Below the pieces are notes generated by a model that was not told where the DNA came from, searched no databases, and saw only the letters and a list, made by a program, of their open reading frames with translations. Below, in pieces: positions 24,801 to 34,881 of a stretch of DNA of 64,000 bases. This DNA is from Heracleum sosnowskyi. Taxonomy: Eukaryota; Streptophyta; Magnoliopsida; Apiales; Apiaceae. How positions within the stretch are numbered: position 1 is the stretch's first letter; each line of letters opens with the position of its first letter. The translations under genes and the position numbers were made by a program. The stretch is taken from assembly GCA_030848705.1 (NCBI GenBank), contig CM061243.1, forward strand, positions 105,264,436 to 105,328,435. The letters run 5' to 3'.

Positions 24801-25077
24801 TCAACTTCTGGATTATGGTCTAGTGTTAAGTGAAATTCCAATCTACTGTGACAACACTAGTGCCATAGCCATTTCAGACAATCCAGTTCAACACTCTAGG
24901 ACAAAGCACATTGATATAAGACATCACTTTATCAGAGAGCATGTTGAACAAGGAACTGTGAAGCTGATCTATGTCCCAACTGACAAGCAACTTGCTGACA
25001 TCTTCACTAAGCCATTGGATGAAGCAACCTTCAACAGGTTGGTAAGTGAATTGGGAATGCTGAACCTGGTATGTTGA
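21832..25077 (+). CDS. Family A pol: protease, integrase, reverse transcriptase, RNase H
   Basis: An intact frame of about 1080 residues. Aspartic protease DSGCSRHMTG is at residues 14-23. The integrase zinc domain (H..H then C..C, LWHRKLSHL to CEDC) spans about 142-180. The integrase catalytic triad is D208 (HMDLFGPV), D271 (RSDNGTEF) and E307 (NGVVERKN). RT motifs include FAPVARLEAIR, QMDVKSAFLNGEL and the YVDDI box near residue 766. RNase H DSDYAGC lies near 930, with a final DIFTKPL. Order and wording fit the SIRE/Maximus copia lineage. There is no ATG at the first codon; TTGCAGGGC occupies that place, resembling a splice acceptor. A CTGTC pair lies in the variable integrase-RT linker (23249-23275). 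No internal stop was seen, so this pol could be functional. Confidence 0.93.
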   Translation: MQGKKKDQVMWIIDSGCSRHMTGDKALLSHYVEKAGPIITFGDNSKGYTVGYGCLEIGNVVIEDIALVDGLKHNLLSVSQFSDRGFKVDFDMMLCNIYHKKNSSLSLKGVRKGSLFVADLNSTKKDKVYCFYSKATVGDSMLWHRKLSHLNFKTMNILMKKELVRGLPQQEFCQGLCEDCQMGKLRRAVHKSKKMNTNIEALKLIHMDLFGPVNVPSMAKKRYALVMVDDYSRYTWVKFLESKDEAAQVIIDQVRVLDRTPNSKVQILRSDNGTEFRNATLGNFCKDEGIVQQFSAARTPQQNGVVERKNKTLIEAARTMLHDAKLPTYFWAEAINTACYTQNRTMIKKTHASTPYCLLTGKKPTVKYFHVFGSKCFMMKDNHEKKGKFDTKAFEGLFMGYSTERTAYRVYVMEHRTIEESVNVTFDETKFPGLHEEGKMQTFRFENQGYLEAEEIVDEEPSFTQIVEVDKYTVNTTTVNQTPAQSQTITSNIHNSGDSGDNEEHGEDNGIGDHSTQKTEANVPVQSSSLPRITKWNKDHSSDLIIGDPNSGVRTRNKVSADSMFSCFLSQMEPKTTDEALLDSDWVIAMQEELNQFERNNVWKLVPRPKGKSVIETKWVFRNKLDENGSVTRNKARLVAKGYCQQEGIDYDETFAPVARLEAIRIFLAYVAHCNFKVFQMDVKSAFLNGELEEEVYVEQPPGFEDAEVYDFVYKLFKALYGLKQTPRAWYDTLSTFLLDNQFTRGVVDKTLFCKHHGKDIILVQIYVDDIIFGSTNERLCEKFSSLMSNKYEMSMMGELSFFLGLQILQQSDGIFICQAKYIKELLRKFNLEDSSPAKTPMSTSTSLDLDPKGKKVDSITYRGMVGSLLYLTASRPDIMFATCLCARFQSDPNESHLVAIKRIFRYLKGTPNLGLWYPKNTGFDLIGYSDSDYAGCKIDRKSTTGSCQFLGGRLVSWFSKKQHSVSTSTAEAEYIAAGSCCAQILWMKNQLLDYGLVLSEIPIYCDNTSAIAISDNPVQHSRTKHIDIRHHFIREHVEQGTVKLIYVPTDKQLADIFTKPLDEATFNRLVSELGMLNLVC

Positions 25078-25483
25078 TTTACTCAGTTTTCTATAATTCC
25101 AAATTCTCTAATGAAGCTCATGACAGCAACTTCAAACCTGCTGTCAAGAGAAGTTACTGTCTACTTGGTCTATGTCTGTTATGTGACAGCATGTGTTGAT
25201 TTGACTTTTCATGTCAGTATTTTGTGCCAGTCTCATACTTTTAGACCGTGTATGACATTAATGTGGTTACTTGTTAAGTTTGAGAGATAAAAATCTGTTC
25301 CATTGGACTTTCACACCGTTTTGCATTAATCTGTAGGATTAAAGGAGGACACGACCATTAATTACTTTTGTGGTAGTTGTATGGGTACTCTAACTGTTGA
25401 CCATTAGACTTTAATCCTTAGACGGTTTTGCCTATAAATTAACCTTAGGTTTCACCTGTCTGCTCTCAGTTTTAAAGTAAATA
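25078..25483 (+). promoter_or_regulatory. Post-pol spacer with motif copies and TATA box
   Basis: Noncoding, with CTGTC/GACAG at 25122, 25141, 25157, 25185 and 25456. CCTATAAATT (TATAAAT 25433-25439) lies 45 bp before the small ORF's ATG and resembles a plant core promoter. Confidence 0.5.
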
Positions 25484-25735
25484 ATGGAAAACAAAGTAGG
25501 AATTGAAGTAGGGCTAAAACGGTGCGATAGTGAACCCGACAGTGAAGAGATTGATGAACTCTTCGAGATGCTGTTGGACGGCATGGATGAGATCGAAGAG
25601 GAAAAGAAACAGGAAGAGGAGGCCAAGGCTCATGAAGAAGAAAAGGAACTTCAGGCACTTCTTGAAAAAGAAGGTCGCTCTGAAGAAGAGATTAAGGAAG
25701 AGCTTTTAGGACTAGTTGATAAGATCATAGAATAA
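25484..25735 (+). CDS. Small acidic coiled-coil ORF of family A
   Basis: 83 residues from an ATG, strongly acidic (repeated EEE and DE), with a heptad-like stretch (EEKKQEEEAKAHEEEKELQ) that should form a coiled coil. No family is recognised. It sits between pol and the accessory ORF, 45 bp downstream of a TATAAAT. An A/T-rich 3' sequence with AATAATAAT follows. It could be an independent transcript from the element or a decayed fragment of a captured gene. No counterpart was seen in the B or C spacers. Confidence 0.45.
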   Translation: MENKVGIEVGLKRCDSEPDSEEIDELFEMLLDGMDEIEEEKKQEEEAKAHEEEKELQALLEKEGRSEEEIKEELLGLVDKIIE

Positions 25736-25915
25736 TGTACTCCATGTTCTATTTTTAATGATTTTATCAATAATAATAATAAAAGTTCTTCTTCTTGTGT
25801 TTATGATTTGTCTGTGTTAAATGCTTAATATCTGTGTTCAAAAGATTACATTGCTAAATCCATAATGTGTCAATATTAAGTTAAGTGTATGAATAAAGCA
25901 TTCTAATAAGTTCAT

Positions 25916-26140
25916 GACAGAACCAATTCTCAATCAAAGTTACTGTCATTAAGAAGAATACTGTCGTGTGTTTCTTGACAGCAGGGAAAGACTTTCTGTC
26001 AAGACTTGTAAAGGATACTGTCATTCATATGCTTAACGGTGACAGCAAGTTTTCGCACAATAGTTGTTGTCGCGCAAAACCTACTGTCACCACCTCTTAT
26101 TACTGACAGATTGTTTCTAGCGCACAGGTTACTGTCAACA
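25916..26140 (+). repeat. Family A CTGTC/GACAG motif cluster upstream of the accessory ORF
   Basis: Ten copies occur within 225 bp, in both orientations (25916, 25943, 25961, 25977, 25996, 26018, 26041, 26084, 26105, 26132). Many extend to TACTGTCA or TGACAGCA. Chance expectation is well below one. The cluster sits 130 bp upstream of the TATTTAT at 26274. Confidence 0.85.
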
Positions 26141-26273
26141 ATAGTGGACCGTTGAAATTGGATATTCATCCCACGTTGGTCAGTGAATAACGGGCAGTAA
26201 CTGACGTGTTATAAGAGTGGGTTAAGACACATTCTTTAATTCCACTTTTTGTGCACAACGTTTGAGATACCTC

Positions 26274-26280
26274 TATTTAT
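26274..26280 (+). promoter_or_regulatory. Putative TATA element of the family A accessory ORF
   Basis: CTCTATTTATTCCCC lies about 105 bp before the ATG at 26383. The intervening leader is pyrimidine-rich without upstream ATGs close to the start. A variant TATA sequence, so only suggestive. Confidence 0.4.
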
Positions 26281-26382
26281 TCCCCAGTTACTCAGACATA
26301 TCACTCTCATCGAACTCAAGGCAATATACTTTTCTTCAAGCAAAAAGCCACTTTCTTACTTTCTTCTTTTCTTGAAATCTCC

Positions 26383-29300
26383 ATGGCATCCAAACAGACT
26401 CTCTCTCAAACAAACTTTGCTGGCATCTTTTCCCCAAATGATGCTGGTGAAGGCTTCAAAGGACTCGTGTTTTTCTTGAACAAGTCCTATCTCGGTTATG
26501 CCATCACCTCAACCCCCATTCTAGACTTAGACAGACTTGAGGCGTTTTGGCAAACTACTGTTGCTCAAACTGAGGGTGAGAACCCGGGTATTCAATTCAC
26601 AATCTCTGGGCAACAATACACTCTTACAGCTGAGGTCATCAACACTGCTCTTGGAATTACCCTTGAAGCAAGACAACAATTTACTGAACTTGCAAATGAT
26701 GACACTCTCAAGAAGCTCTTCTTGAAGATTGGGTATGCAGGCCCTATTCTCGAAGAGGGGACTACCAAGTGGTATCCAACTGGTGAAATGGATAGGAAGC
26801 ATCTGAGAAAGGAGTGGAGCATGATATTTGATGTGATGGTCAAGGTGTTCTCTACCAAGTCCACAGGCTGGAATGGAATACCCTCCTACATCAAGAAACT
26901 GACACATTCTCTTGTCCATGGATACAAGGTGAATGTTGGAGCTCTCCTCATGGCACACCTCCAAGCTGCCATAGGTAAGAAGGTATCAACCTACCCTCGC
27001 TTTCTTATGATGTACATTAATTCATTATGTGATTTTAATGATGCTGCTCCTCGTTTAGAGGCTTGCTCAGTTTTGAAAAAGAACACACACACACACACTG
27101 TTATCATCACAAGATCTCAATGCACACATTCCACTCTGTTTCACTCAGCACATGGTTGATCAAGTGTCCAACCTTGATTATCCATTACCTTCTGGTTATG
27201 ATTCCTTTACTCTTGTGAATGAAACTGAATTAGACCCAAATTCAGTTAACCCACATTCAACACCATACACTCAGCCTAGGCCCTCTAGACTTCCCAAAGC
27301 CCAAAGAGAAGCCTTGCAAGAATCCAGAAAAAGGTCCTTAGAAGCTGATGTTGGTGGTAGCTCTGTTAGTCAAGAGGGAGACACTGCACCTAGTGTAGCA
27401 AATAAGGAAGGTAGTCAAACAGAACCCACAGTGGTTCCCCCTGAGCCTAAGAAGAAGAGAGCTAGGAGGACCAAAACCACTGTTAACCAAGCTGCAGTTT
27501 CTCAACAAACTGTAGTTACTGAAAGGGACTCAAACACCTCCCTAGATGTGCCTTCTCATCAAGGTGTATCTATTGAAATTGGCCTGTCTCCCAAGGCACC
27601 CTGTACAGAGTCTGCACAAACTCATGGTTCACAACCTAAGAAACCCCCACTTGAAGAAACACACAGTGAGTTAGGGCACAGTGAGGATTTCTCTACTCCT
27701 ATTGATGGTTCACATGTTTCATCTGTGAATCAGCCCCCACTCTCTGCTACACTTTCACCTTCTTCCTTCCCTACACATTCCTTTGTTTCTTCTCCACAAC
27801 CTAGAGAAGGGGACAGTCCCAACCCTTCAGGTTTTGATCATCCATCTCCAATCATGGATGAGCCCCCATCTAGTGGTCCACAAGAACCCATTTCTCAAAG
27901 TGAGATGGACACCACTCCTCCAAACACTAAGCTAGGGCAAAGTGGAATTTTGTCAGAAAATGAAACAGCCAACACTTTGTCTGAACTCCAAGGAGCATCT
28001 TACCTTCAGGAAGATGCTGTCACAGCCTCTGTTGCTGTCAAAGACACTGGCAATGTTGCTGTCCTGGACACAGCTGCTGTCATGGGTGGAGAGAAAGATG
28101 CTGTCACTGCAGAACCTACTGTCACTCCACCTCCCAAAGTTGCTGTCATGCCAGAACCTGCTGTCCGGACTCCAACTGACAGTAACATTCCTGCCACAGA
28201 TGCTGTCCAGTCCTCTCAGCCTGATTTTGATGCTGTAATCATTGAGGATGCCTCTGATGATGATCTACCTCTTGCCAAACTCTTAAAGGTACATTCTAAA
28301 TCTACTCCTTCCATGCATGTTAGTACTGCTCATACCCATGCATCTAGGTTGAGTGAGGGTGTGCAAAAGAAAAGAGAGATAAAAGAAAAGAGAGGTGAGC
28401 ATAAAAATGAAAGGCAGCCAAATGAGCTGGCAAAAGGAGAGGGACTTGAGCATGTCCAGAGAGATACTGAGGGAGCCCACACTATTCAGGCATTAGGCCT
28501 TGAGAGTCAATCTGTGAGGGGTGATGAGATCACTCAAAAACACCCTGAGAGTGTGAGAACCCCCATAGCCTCCAAGCCCCTTTCTTTTCCTTCCCCTCCA
28601 AGAAGGTTAAGGTATGGTGGCCCCTCTGCTACTTATGGTAACAGGATTGCAGCTCTGGAAGGACAGTGTGCTACATTGAACTCCAAAATGGACTCTCTCT
28701 CTCAACTGGTCGTTGATGGTTTTGCTGCTACTCAGCTCTCCATCCAGTTCCTCACTGACCTAGTAGCTGCCAACTCAACTAAGGGGGAGAAGGTAGCAAG
28801 ATCAGAATCATTGCCTATTCAGGAATCAGGTGGAACTCAGGGGGAGCCTGTAACTGTGAAGACCAAAGGGGGAGCTAAAAGGAAAGCAATGTCAAAGGGG
28901 GAGCAAGTCAAACCAAGCAGTGGACAACCAAAGGATAAAGCTGAAGAGCTTGTTGAAGTTGACTTAGATGGAGAAAGAGTACTGATGTCTAAAGCAACTC
29001 AAGATACAATACAAAGAAGACATGCATCTAGACATCCAATTCTACCTCCTGTGATAATCAGAGAGCCAACTTCGGCATCTCAAGAATCTGCTCTACAAAG
29101 AAGATGGAGAGAAATGGAGGAACAGAATAAGTCTGGGAAAGGTAAAGGGAAACTGCCTGAATCCATCCATAAAGGAAATACTTGGTCCAATGGTACTGAG
29201 TATGATCAAGAAGAAGCCAATACTCTAATGGTGGATTACAGGGAGAGTACATTACACAATCATGACAGTGAATTTAGCAGTTTGGTGGAAGAAGCAATGA

Positions 29301-31450
29301 ATGCTCCAAGCAACCGTCCAACCAACACCACAAAACTGTTAAAGGATCAAATCACCAGTGTCAGTGTAATGGTTAATGATGAGAAAAGATGGGCTGTAAG
29401 TATCTATTTCACTTCTGGCATATCTTATTTCATCACAATGCAGTTATTGCAGAGTCTGCCAGCAAAGGTGTTGTGTGCTTTGAAGGGAAAGATCAGGGCA
29501 ACTCAAACACCATTCAATGAAATATTGGATATGCAAATCCAGAACCTGCTCACACAAAAGCTACCTGAAGTCTACACAAATCCATCAAGTGTTTTCTACA
29601 GATCTGTAACTAAGGATGGCACAAGAAGGAACAGTTTCATGAATTTGGTTGGCACATCCAGAATGGAAACCAAGTCAATTCTGAAAGTGTTAGATGGAAT
29701 ACTCAGTTCAAATGCCAATCCAGGAAGAGTTTATGCTGTTCAAGAGATCTACAAAATGCTGGTGTTGAGAGACAAGGCACTGGGAGCTAGAGTGAAGAAA
29801 CTAATCTCTAGAGCCAATGCTAAAAGAAATGATCAAGGTGGAAGCTGTCTCTATGACATTCCTCCTCAGGATGATGATGATGATAATGATGATGATGATG
29901 ATGAGGTTGGAGGAGGTGAAGCTTCTGGAAATGCTGGAAATGCTGGTAGAAGTAATCCTGGGAATACTGGTATTCAATCTCAGAATGAAGTCAATGAAGA
30001 AACTCCTAGTCAAGAAAAGAAAGATGCTGGTGCAACAGATGAAGAGGAGCCAAGAATACTGGAAGCTTTGGAGGCAAGCATTCTTAGATGTGCTATTGAT
30101 TGCATAAATGCAGAAAAAGATGCTGTCACCAAAGGTACTGTCGACAAGAATACTGTCATAGAAGATGCTGTCATGGAAGATACTGTCGACAAAGGTACTG
30201 TCAAGAAAGGTTCTGTCAAGGATGAAGCCAAAGCTACTGTCAAGCCCATAAGACTGAAAGCCAAAGCAAGAGCATGGTTTTCTAGACAGAAACCTGAAGG
30301 AAAGCACAAGTACTCAGGAAAGGAAAAGACCACTGGATTTGGCAGGAATCTTAAGAAGCCAATTCAATCAATACCTCCCAACAGTCTTAAGATACAACAG
30401 ATGCAATCTAGAGAAATCAAGAGTGTTGAGGTCAAGATGGATGCAAATCAAGAGGTCACTGGGTACATTCTGTGGTGGGAAGAATCAAGATCTACCAAGG
30501 TTGATAAGGATTTCAATCTGGTCTCCACATCAACCAGTGGTAGGACATCAACCTTAGATAAAAGAAGAATTGACTTCTTCTACCTAGAAAGAATGGTAGA
30601 GTTGCTGGAGAGCTATGAAAATGTTCCAGAGTCTGTTATGGAACATATTCTGAAATATCAAGCTGATAGGGATGCTGAATTCTATCAGAAATTTGGCTAC
30701 AACTTTGCAGATTTTGATGATGCTGATACTTCAACTGATTTACCAGCTTCTCCTATACCATATCACTGGTACTATGAGTTTGATGATTCACCCACAGAAG
30801 AAAGGAAAACCCAACCCACAGAGGAAGGGCAACCCAAGCCAAGAAAAAGACCTGACTCTTCTCAATACGCTCAATATCAGTCAGAACTTGATAAGAAGGA
30901 AGCTGAACTCCTGGAAAGATGCAAGACTTCCAACAAGGCAGAAAGTGAAGCTCCAAATTATCAAACATGTATGCTGAAAAATCCCTTAAGAATCAAGCAT
31001 CTAAAAGAAGAAATCTATGTTTGCAGCTTGCACAAGCTAAAAACAACTATTCTGAAGGATTTACAGTATATGGTTGCTGGATCAATTCATCCCCTGGAGC
31101 AGATCTGTTCTGACAAGATATAGGAATTATTGGAAAGGAGAAAAGGAGAAGATTCGAAGCTGGACAAGCAAAGGAGGATGTCTTTCAATGCTTATCGAGG
31201 AAGTAGATTCAAGCTCATTCATGAAGAACTCCACTTCAGAAGCTATCCATTTGATCAAGAGCAATAGTTGAATCTCAGGGATGCTAGTTCTCTTATTTCT
31301 CCTACTATCAAGAAGATCATTGAAGAAATAGAAGATGCTGCAGTCACACCTGCTGAAATCTCTCTTGTAGAAGGTCTAAGAAGCAGCTTGGTAGAAGCTC
31401 TCAGAAAAGAGGAAGTAACGAGACAGAAGAGGAAATCTCAAGCTAAGTAA
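26383..31450 (+). pseudogene. Family A long accessory ORF (post-pol), frameshifted at a CA repeat
   Basis: It starts at ATG 26383 (MASKQTLSQTNFAGIF). Residues 25-215 carry the domain shared with families B and C: FFLNKSYLGYAI, LEAFWQTT, an EWSMIFDVMVKVF segment, STGWNGI and YPRFLMMYINSL. The frame shifts within a (CA)n run at about 27083-27098 and continues in the +1 frame through 27152-31123. A later TAG (31121) and a second TAG (31265) precede a last Lys-rich segment to 31450. The middle is Ser/Pro/Thr-rich with an NLS-like PKKKRARRTK. Two blocks (28010-28220, 30118-30250) encode repeated DAV/GTV tripeptides through CTGTC motifs. There is an Asp-rich run near 29870 and a coiled-coil end. 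No signal peptide or membrane segment is apparent, unlike an envelope protein. Function unknown. Confidence 0.75.
27083..27098 (+). repeat. (CA)n microsatellite at the accessory-ORF frameshift
   Basis: A short CA run in coding sequence. The conserved frame before it (26383) and the conserved frame after it (27152 onward) differ by the equivalent of one dinucleotide, consistent with replication slippage. Confidence 0.8.
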
Positions 31451-31542
31451 ACATTCTAAATCCATTCTGATCTTGTTAGTTAAGCTGTCAGCATATATTG
31501 TAAATTTGTTGTTATTGTCCATAAAAACAAATTGGGGGAGAT
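31451..31542 (+). other. 3' noncoding region and polypurine tract of family A
   Basis: A short spacer ending in ATTGGGGGAGAT immediately before the 3' LTR. The purine run at 31533-31541 is the expected plus-strand primer. Confidence 0.8.
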
Positions 31543-32596
31543 TGTTGGGATTTATGGGTGATAGCATAGGAACAACTTAACTTTGTATATACTTAATTTT
31601 TTAATTAAGTAGAACATACTGTCACAACCAAAGTATGTTCTTGTAATCAGTATGCTATGTTAGTTTAATTGTGTAATTTGGAAGAAGTTCACTTTCTGTG
31701 TTCAAGCCTCAAAGAACGCATATTAGATGACAGCATGAATAAAGGTTACTGTCATAAGAATTGACAGTAAGATTACAAGAAGACAGAATGTTGCAAGTCA
31801 AGACAGCATATTCACTCTGACAGCAACATTGGCGGAAGACTACGCGACAGCAACTTTAGCCCTCGACAGCAAGTTTGGAAACCTCGACAACACTCTATGC
31901 GGGGAACTCTTACTGTCACCAAAAGCACATTCCTGTGACAACAAGCTCTGCGGCAAAAGTAACTGTCTCGAGAAAGATCCTTGTTCTAGGTATCTTTCTC
32001 AGTCAAATCCCGTGACAGTTTCAATGTTCAAGAAACAGGCGTGTTGCAGTATCCCTAAGCTGCACCAAGTCTGCAAGACTACGACAGAAGCTTCAAGCAC
32101 TGCAAACAAAAGAGAATCAATTCAAGAGCAAGGTCAAGTCTCTATTTGCTGAATTGTTTTAGCTAGAAATAGAATGAATCTAGGTTGCTTTCTTTGTAAT
32201 GTATATCTGACATTGTTAGCAATTTAGGAAAGTCACATGGGTAGACACTTTGTAAGAAGCTGCCACTTGATAATGACAGCAGCTTCACAGACCCGTGTTG
32301 ATAGTGATAGGATTAGTTTTATACTTAGACTATCAATTCATTCTAGGAATGTAACGAAGACAAGCAAGTGTCTTGGAGAAGATCGAAGCTCAAGAATTCT
32401 CTCTTGAGGTTGTAGCAACACTTTGCAAAATAAATAAAACATTTATTTTGTGAATCCTGTCTTCTCTATTATACTGTTTGTGAATGCATACATATTATTG
32501 ATAACATTAAATCTTAGTTTTAGTTGTTGAAACTGAGATTGAATTTTATCAGTATTGCATTCATCCCCCCCCTTCTGCAATACACAAGGACCAACA
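31543..32596 (+). repeat. Family A LTR shared by two internal regions
   Basis: 1054 bp, near-identical to 18095-19150. It is preceded by a polypurine tract (so it is a 3' LTR) and followed by ACTGGTACCAAAGC and a gag start (so it is also a 5' LTR). Visible differences from the left LTR: positions equivalent to 18178, 18209, 18637, 18665, about 18868 and 18978, plus two fewer Cs in the C run near 32570. Confidence 0.92.
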
Positions 32597-33145
32597 ACTG
32601 GTACCAAAGCTATCAGATTAACATACATATCTGAGATCCCGACGACAATGCAGAAATCAAACAGTATCAAGATCCCAACTTTTGATAAAGAGAACTACAG
32701 CATTTGGAAAAGAAAAATCTTGTTGTTTATCAAAGCTGCGAATCCACTATACCCAGGTATACTCGAGAATGGTCCTTTCATACCAAGGAAGGAAATTGAA
32801 GCCACAACAGTAAATGGTGAAATCATTCCTGCACATTGGGTTCCCAAAGATCCCTCGGAATTTTTGGAAACTGAGAAGGAGAAAATGGTGCTAGATGATC
32901 ACTTGCAACTCATCTTGCTCGATTCTCTCACGTTGGATAAAGCCATGTGTGGAAGTGTGATAAGCTGCACATCAGCCAAGGAGATGTGGATCAGGTTAGC
33001 CTTACTCTGTGAAGGAAGTGAAGAAGTTAAAGGCAACCAAAGGCAAATACTTATATCTCAATATGAGGCATTCATGGCCAAGCCTGGTGAAGACTTAACC
33101 TCCATGTTTGAAAGGTTCAGTAAGCTCTTAACTGAACTGCAGATA
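32597..33145 (+). pseudogene. Second family A leader and truncated gag
   Basis: It repeats 19151-19697 with few changes (for example PTFDKENYS for PAFDKENYN). The gag ATG is at 32648. The frame stays open through FSKLLTELQ and breaks at 33142-33146 (shared GATA), where sequence switches to the family B' 3' region. About 167 gag residues remain. It is the start of a second tandem element whose remainder was deleted. Confidence 0.88.
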
Positions 33146-34881
33146 ACTCAACTAACTAAGGAAACATGAAACTAATTAAAGTAAGACATCTTAATAATAT
33201 TAAATGCATTCTGGATGAGATATATACATTTCCAGATTTCATAATCCAAAAAACATTAAAACTTTATACATTGAAGTTGCTCCTCTAGTCTGAGTTGATA
33301 GTTCTTTTATTCTTTGCTTCTGTTCTTCAGTCCATCTCAATCTCACCTTCTTCAATCACAAGATTGGAGTTAGCAGCTTGATAATCAATCACGGATGGAC
33401 AGTGCAATGAATCTCCAGGTTTAGGGTTGCTCCTTTGATGTGTCATCCAATATATTCAACCTCTTGACCCACTCCAGCCCACAACCATGCAATGTTAACA
33501 TCTCTCTTGTTCAGCTTTGGCATGTTTGGTAGTCTGGGACACACTTCCAATCCTTTCTCCACTATCTTCCTATAGTAAGGAACATTCTCCATTAGAAATC
33601 TTCTCAGAGTGTCTGCTACTTTGTCCTTCTCCGTTGATGTGAATCCAGTGGATCTAAGATACTTCTCCATTGATATTAGATAGTTACTTGGATAATCTTT
33701 CAGCTTGTCCTCCGTTAAATAACAGATTTTGAACAAGTCATTCGTCATGAATCTAACCATTGGAGGGTCTTCAGTAATCTCTGGACTGACTTTCATCAAG
33801 ATTTCTTTAACATGCTCACGGAGCAGTTCATTTAGCCTTGTAGTCCTTTGTATCTTGATGAGCATCACCTGCAGTTCTGTGTATGTTCTCTGTTCGAAAA
33901 ACTTAGTAGAAATCACAAATGTACCTTTCTCAAGAAAATTGATCAATATGTTCTAGGCACCATTTGCTTTAACCCCAGCTTTCAGAAAGATCACAGAATT
34001 TCTCAGTGCAGTGAAGTAAGTCTGATCTTCAAGATTTGCACTTCTGATGTCCTGAATGATAACTTCCACCTCCGCATTGTCGTTGACTTCTAATCCGTCT
34101 TCAACTCCACAGAAAGTTTTATAAGCCATCTCCCAGTCAATACCTTGTTTCTTTGCCAAATCCATCATCTTCTTCTTCCTTACTTCAGCATACACCTTGA
34201 ATATTTTGAGCTTCTCACTTCTTAGAACTGCCCGATGTCTTTCCTTCTCAGCTTGCCTGGCATCTCTTTCAGCTTTCAATATCTCCAAGGCAGCTTCCTG
34301 TTCCAGTGATAGAGGATTTGCTTCTTCCATATTATCATCCAAGATAGGAAATTCTATAGGCTCTGGATAATACGGTTCATGTTCTTCCTGTTGTTGCTCA
34401 TGCATCTCAAATCCCTCTTCACTTTCTTCTGCTTCCATGTCCTCAATCCAGTACTGTCTAACTGGAATAGTTTCATTGGTTTCCCATACTCCCCATCCAT
34501 CTGTCTCCCATCCTCCATTTTTCTCCCCCTTAGTTGAGGAATCCTCGATGAAGTTGTCCTCATTGTAAAAGGTTGTAGTAAGATCAGGTTGTTGATTTGA
34601 AGGTCCGGGTTGTTGGTTCATCAACATATTCCATATCGACTGTACTCTGTCACTTTGGTTCTCCATGAAATCAGCAATGTCCTTATTCATCTCATGCATA
34701 GAAGCCAACTTCAGGTCAATGTTATCAAGTCTCAAGTTGGTAGTCTTTTCAATTCTATCCAATCTCTGGTTAAGCTTAGACTCCACTCTTGACAGGGTGT
34801 TCATTGCATCTTTTACCCTAGCTTGACCATCCCGGATAACCAGAACGTCTTCTTTCAAAGCTTCTTGTCCTTGTTGCAGAG
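33146..34881 (-). pseudogene. Family B' accessory ORF, C-terminal part
   Basis: Closely similar to the C-terminal third of the family B accessory ORF (44663-46250). Reading leftward: VLVIRDGQARVKDAMNTL, coiled-coil repeats, YYPEPIE..LDDNMEEANPL, a basic KKKMMDLAKK segment, AYKTFCGVEDGLEV, and PNMPKLNKRDVNIAWLW. A TAG at 33953-33955 replaces a Trp codon of family B, and a TGA near 33440 replaces an Arg codon, so it is inactive. B-like 3' noncoding DNA continues to 33146. The frame is split at 34881 by a gypsy insertion and resumes at 42489. Confidence 0.88.

Larger units (their letters stand above)
18095..32596 (+). mobile_element. Family A: ~14.5-kb SIRE/Maximus-like copia element with accessory ORFs
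   Basis: Long terminal repeats of 1056 and 1054 bp (18095-19150, 31543-32596) begin TGTTGGGATTTATGGG and end CCAACA. A primer-binding site lies at 19153 and a polypurine tract ATTGGGGGAGAT directly before the 3' LTR. Gag, pol, a small acidic ORF and a long accessory ORF lie between, all on the plus strand. By eye the LTRs differ by about six substitutions and the length of one C run, so insertion was recent. AACAT precedes the 5' LTR (candidate target duplication). The matching right flank is lost because a second internal region follows the 3' LTR. Confidence 0.92.

Noticed and set aside
27060..27160. Intron between the two family A accessory frames
   Set aside because: The conserved domain runs up to the CA repeat and the second frame continues immediately after it; a one-dinucleotide slip explains the change without splicing.
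30118..30250. Protein-level repeat (GTV/DAV) as the main reason for the sequence periodicity
   Set aside because: The same DNA word occurs in noncoding LTR and spacer sequence and in the opposite orientation in coding linkers, so a DNA-level cause is more likely.
26383..31450. Envelope gene, as often assigned to post-pol ORFs of SIRE elements
   Set aside because: No signal peptide, fusion-like or transmembrane segment is evident; NLS-like basic clusters and coiled coils point elsewhere.
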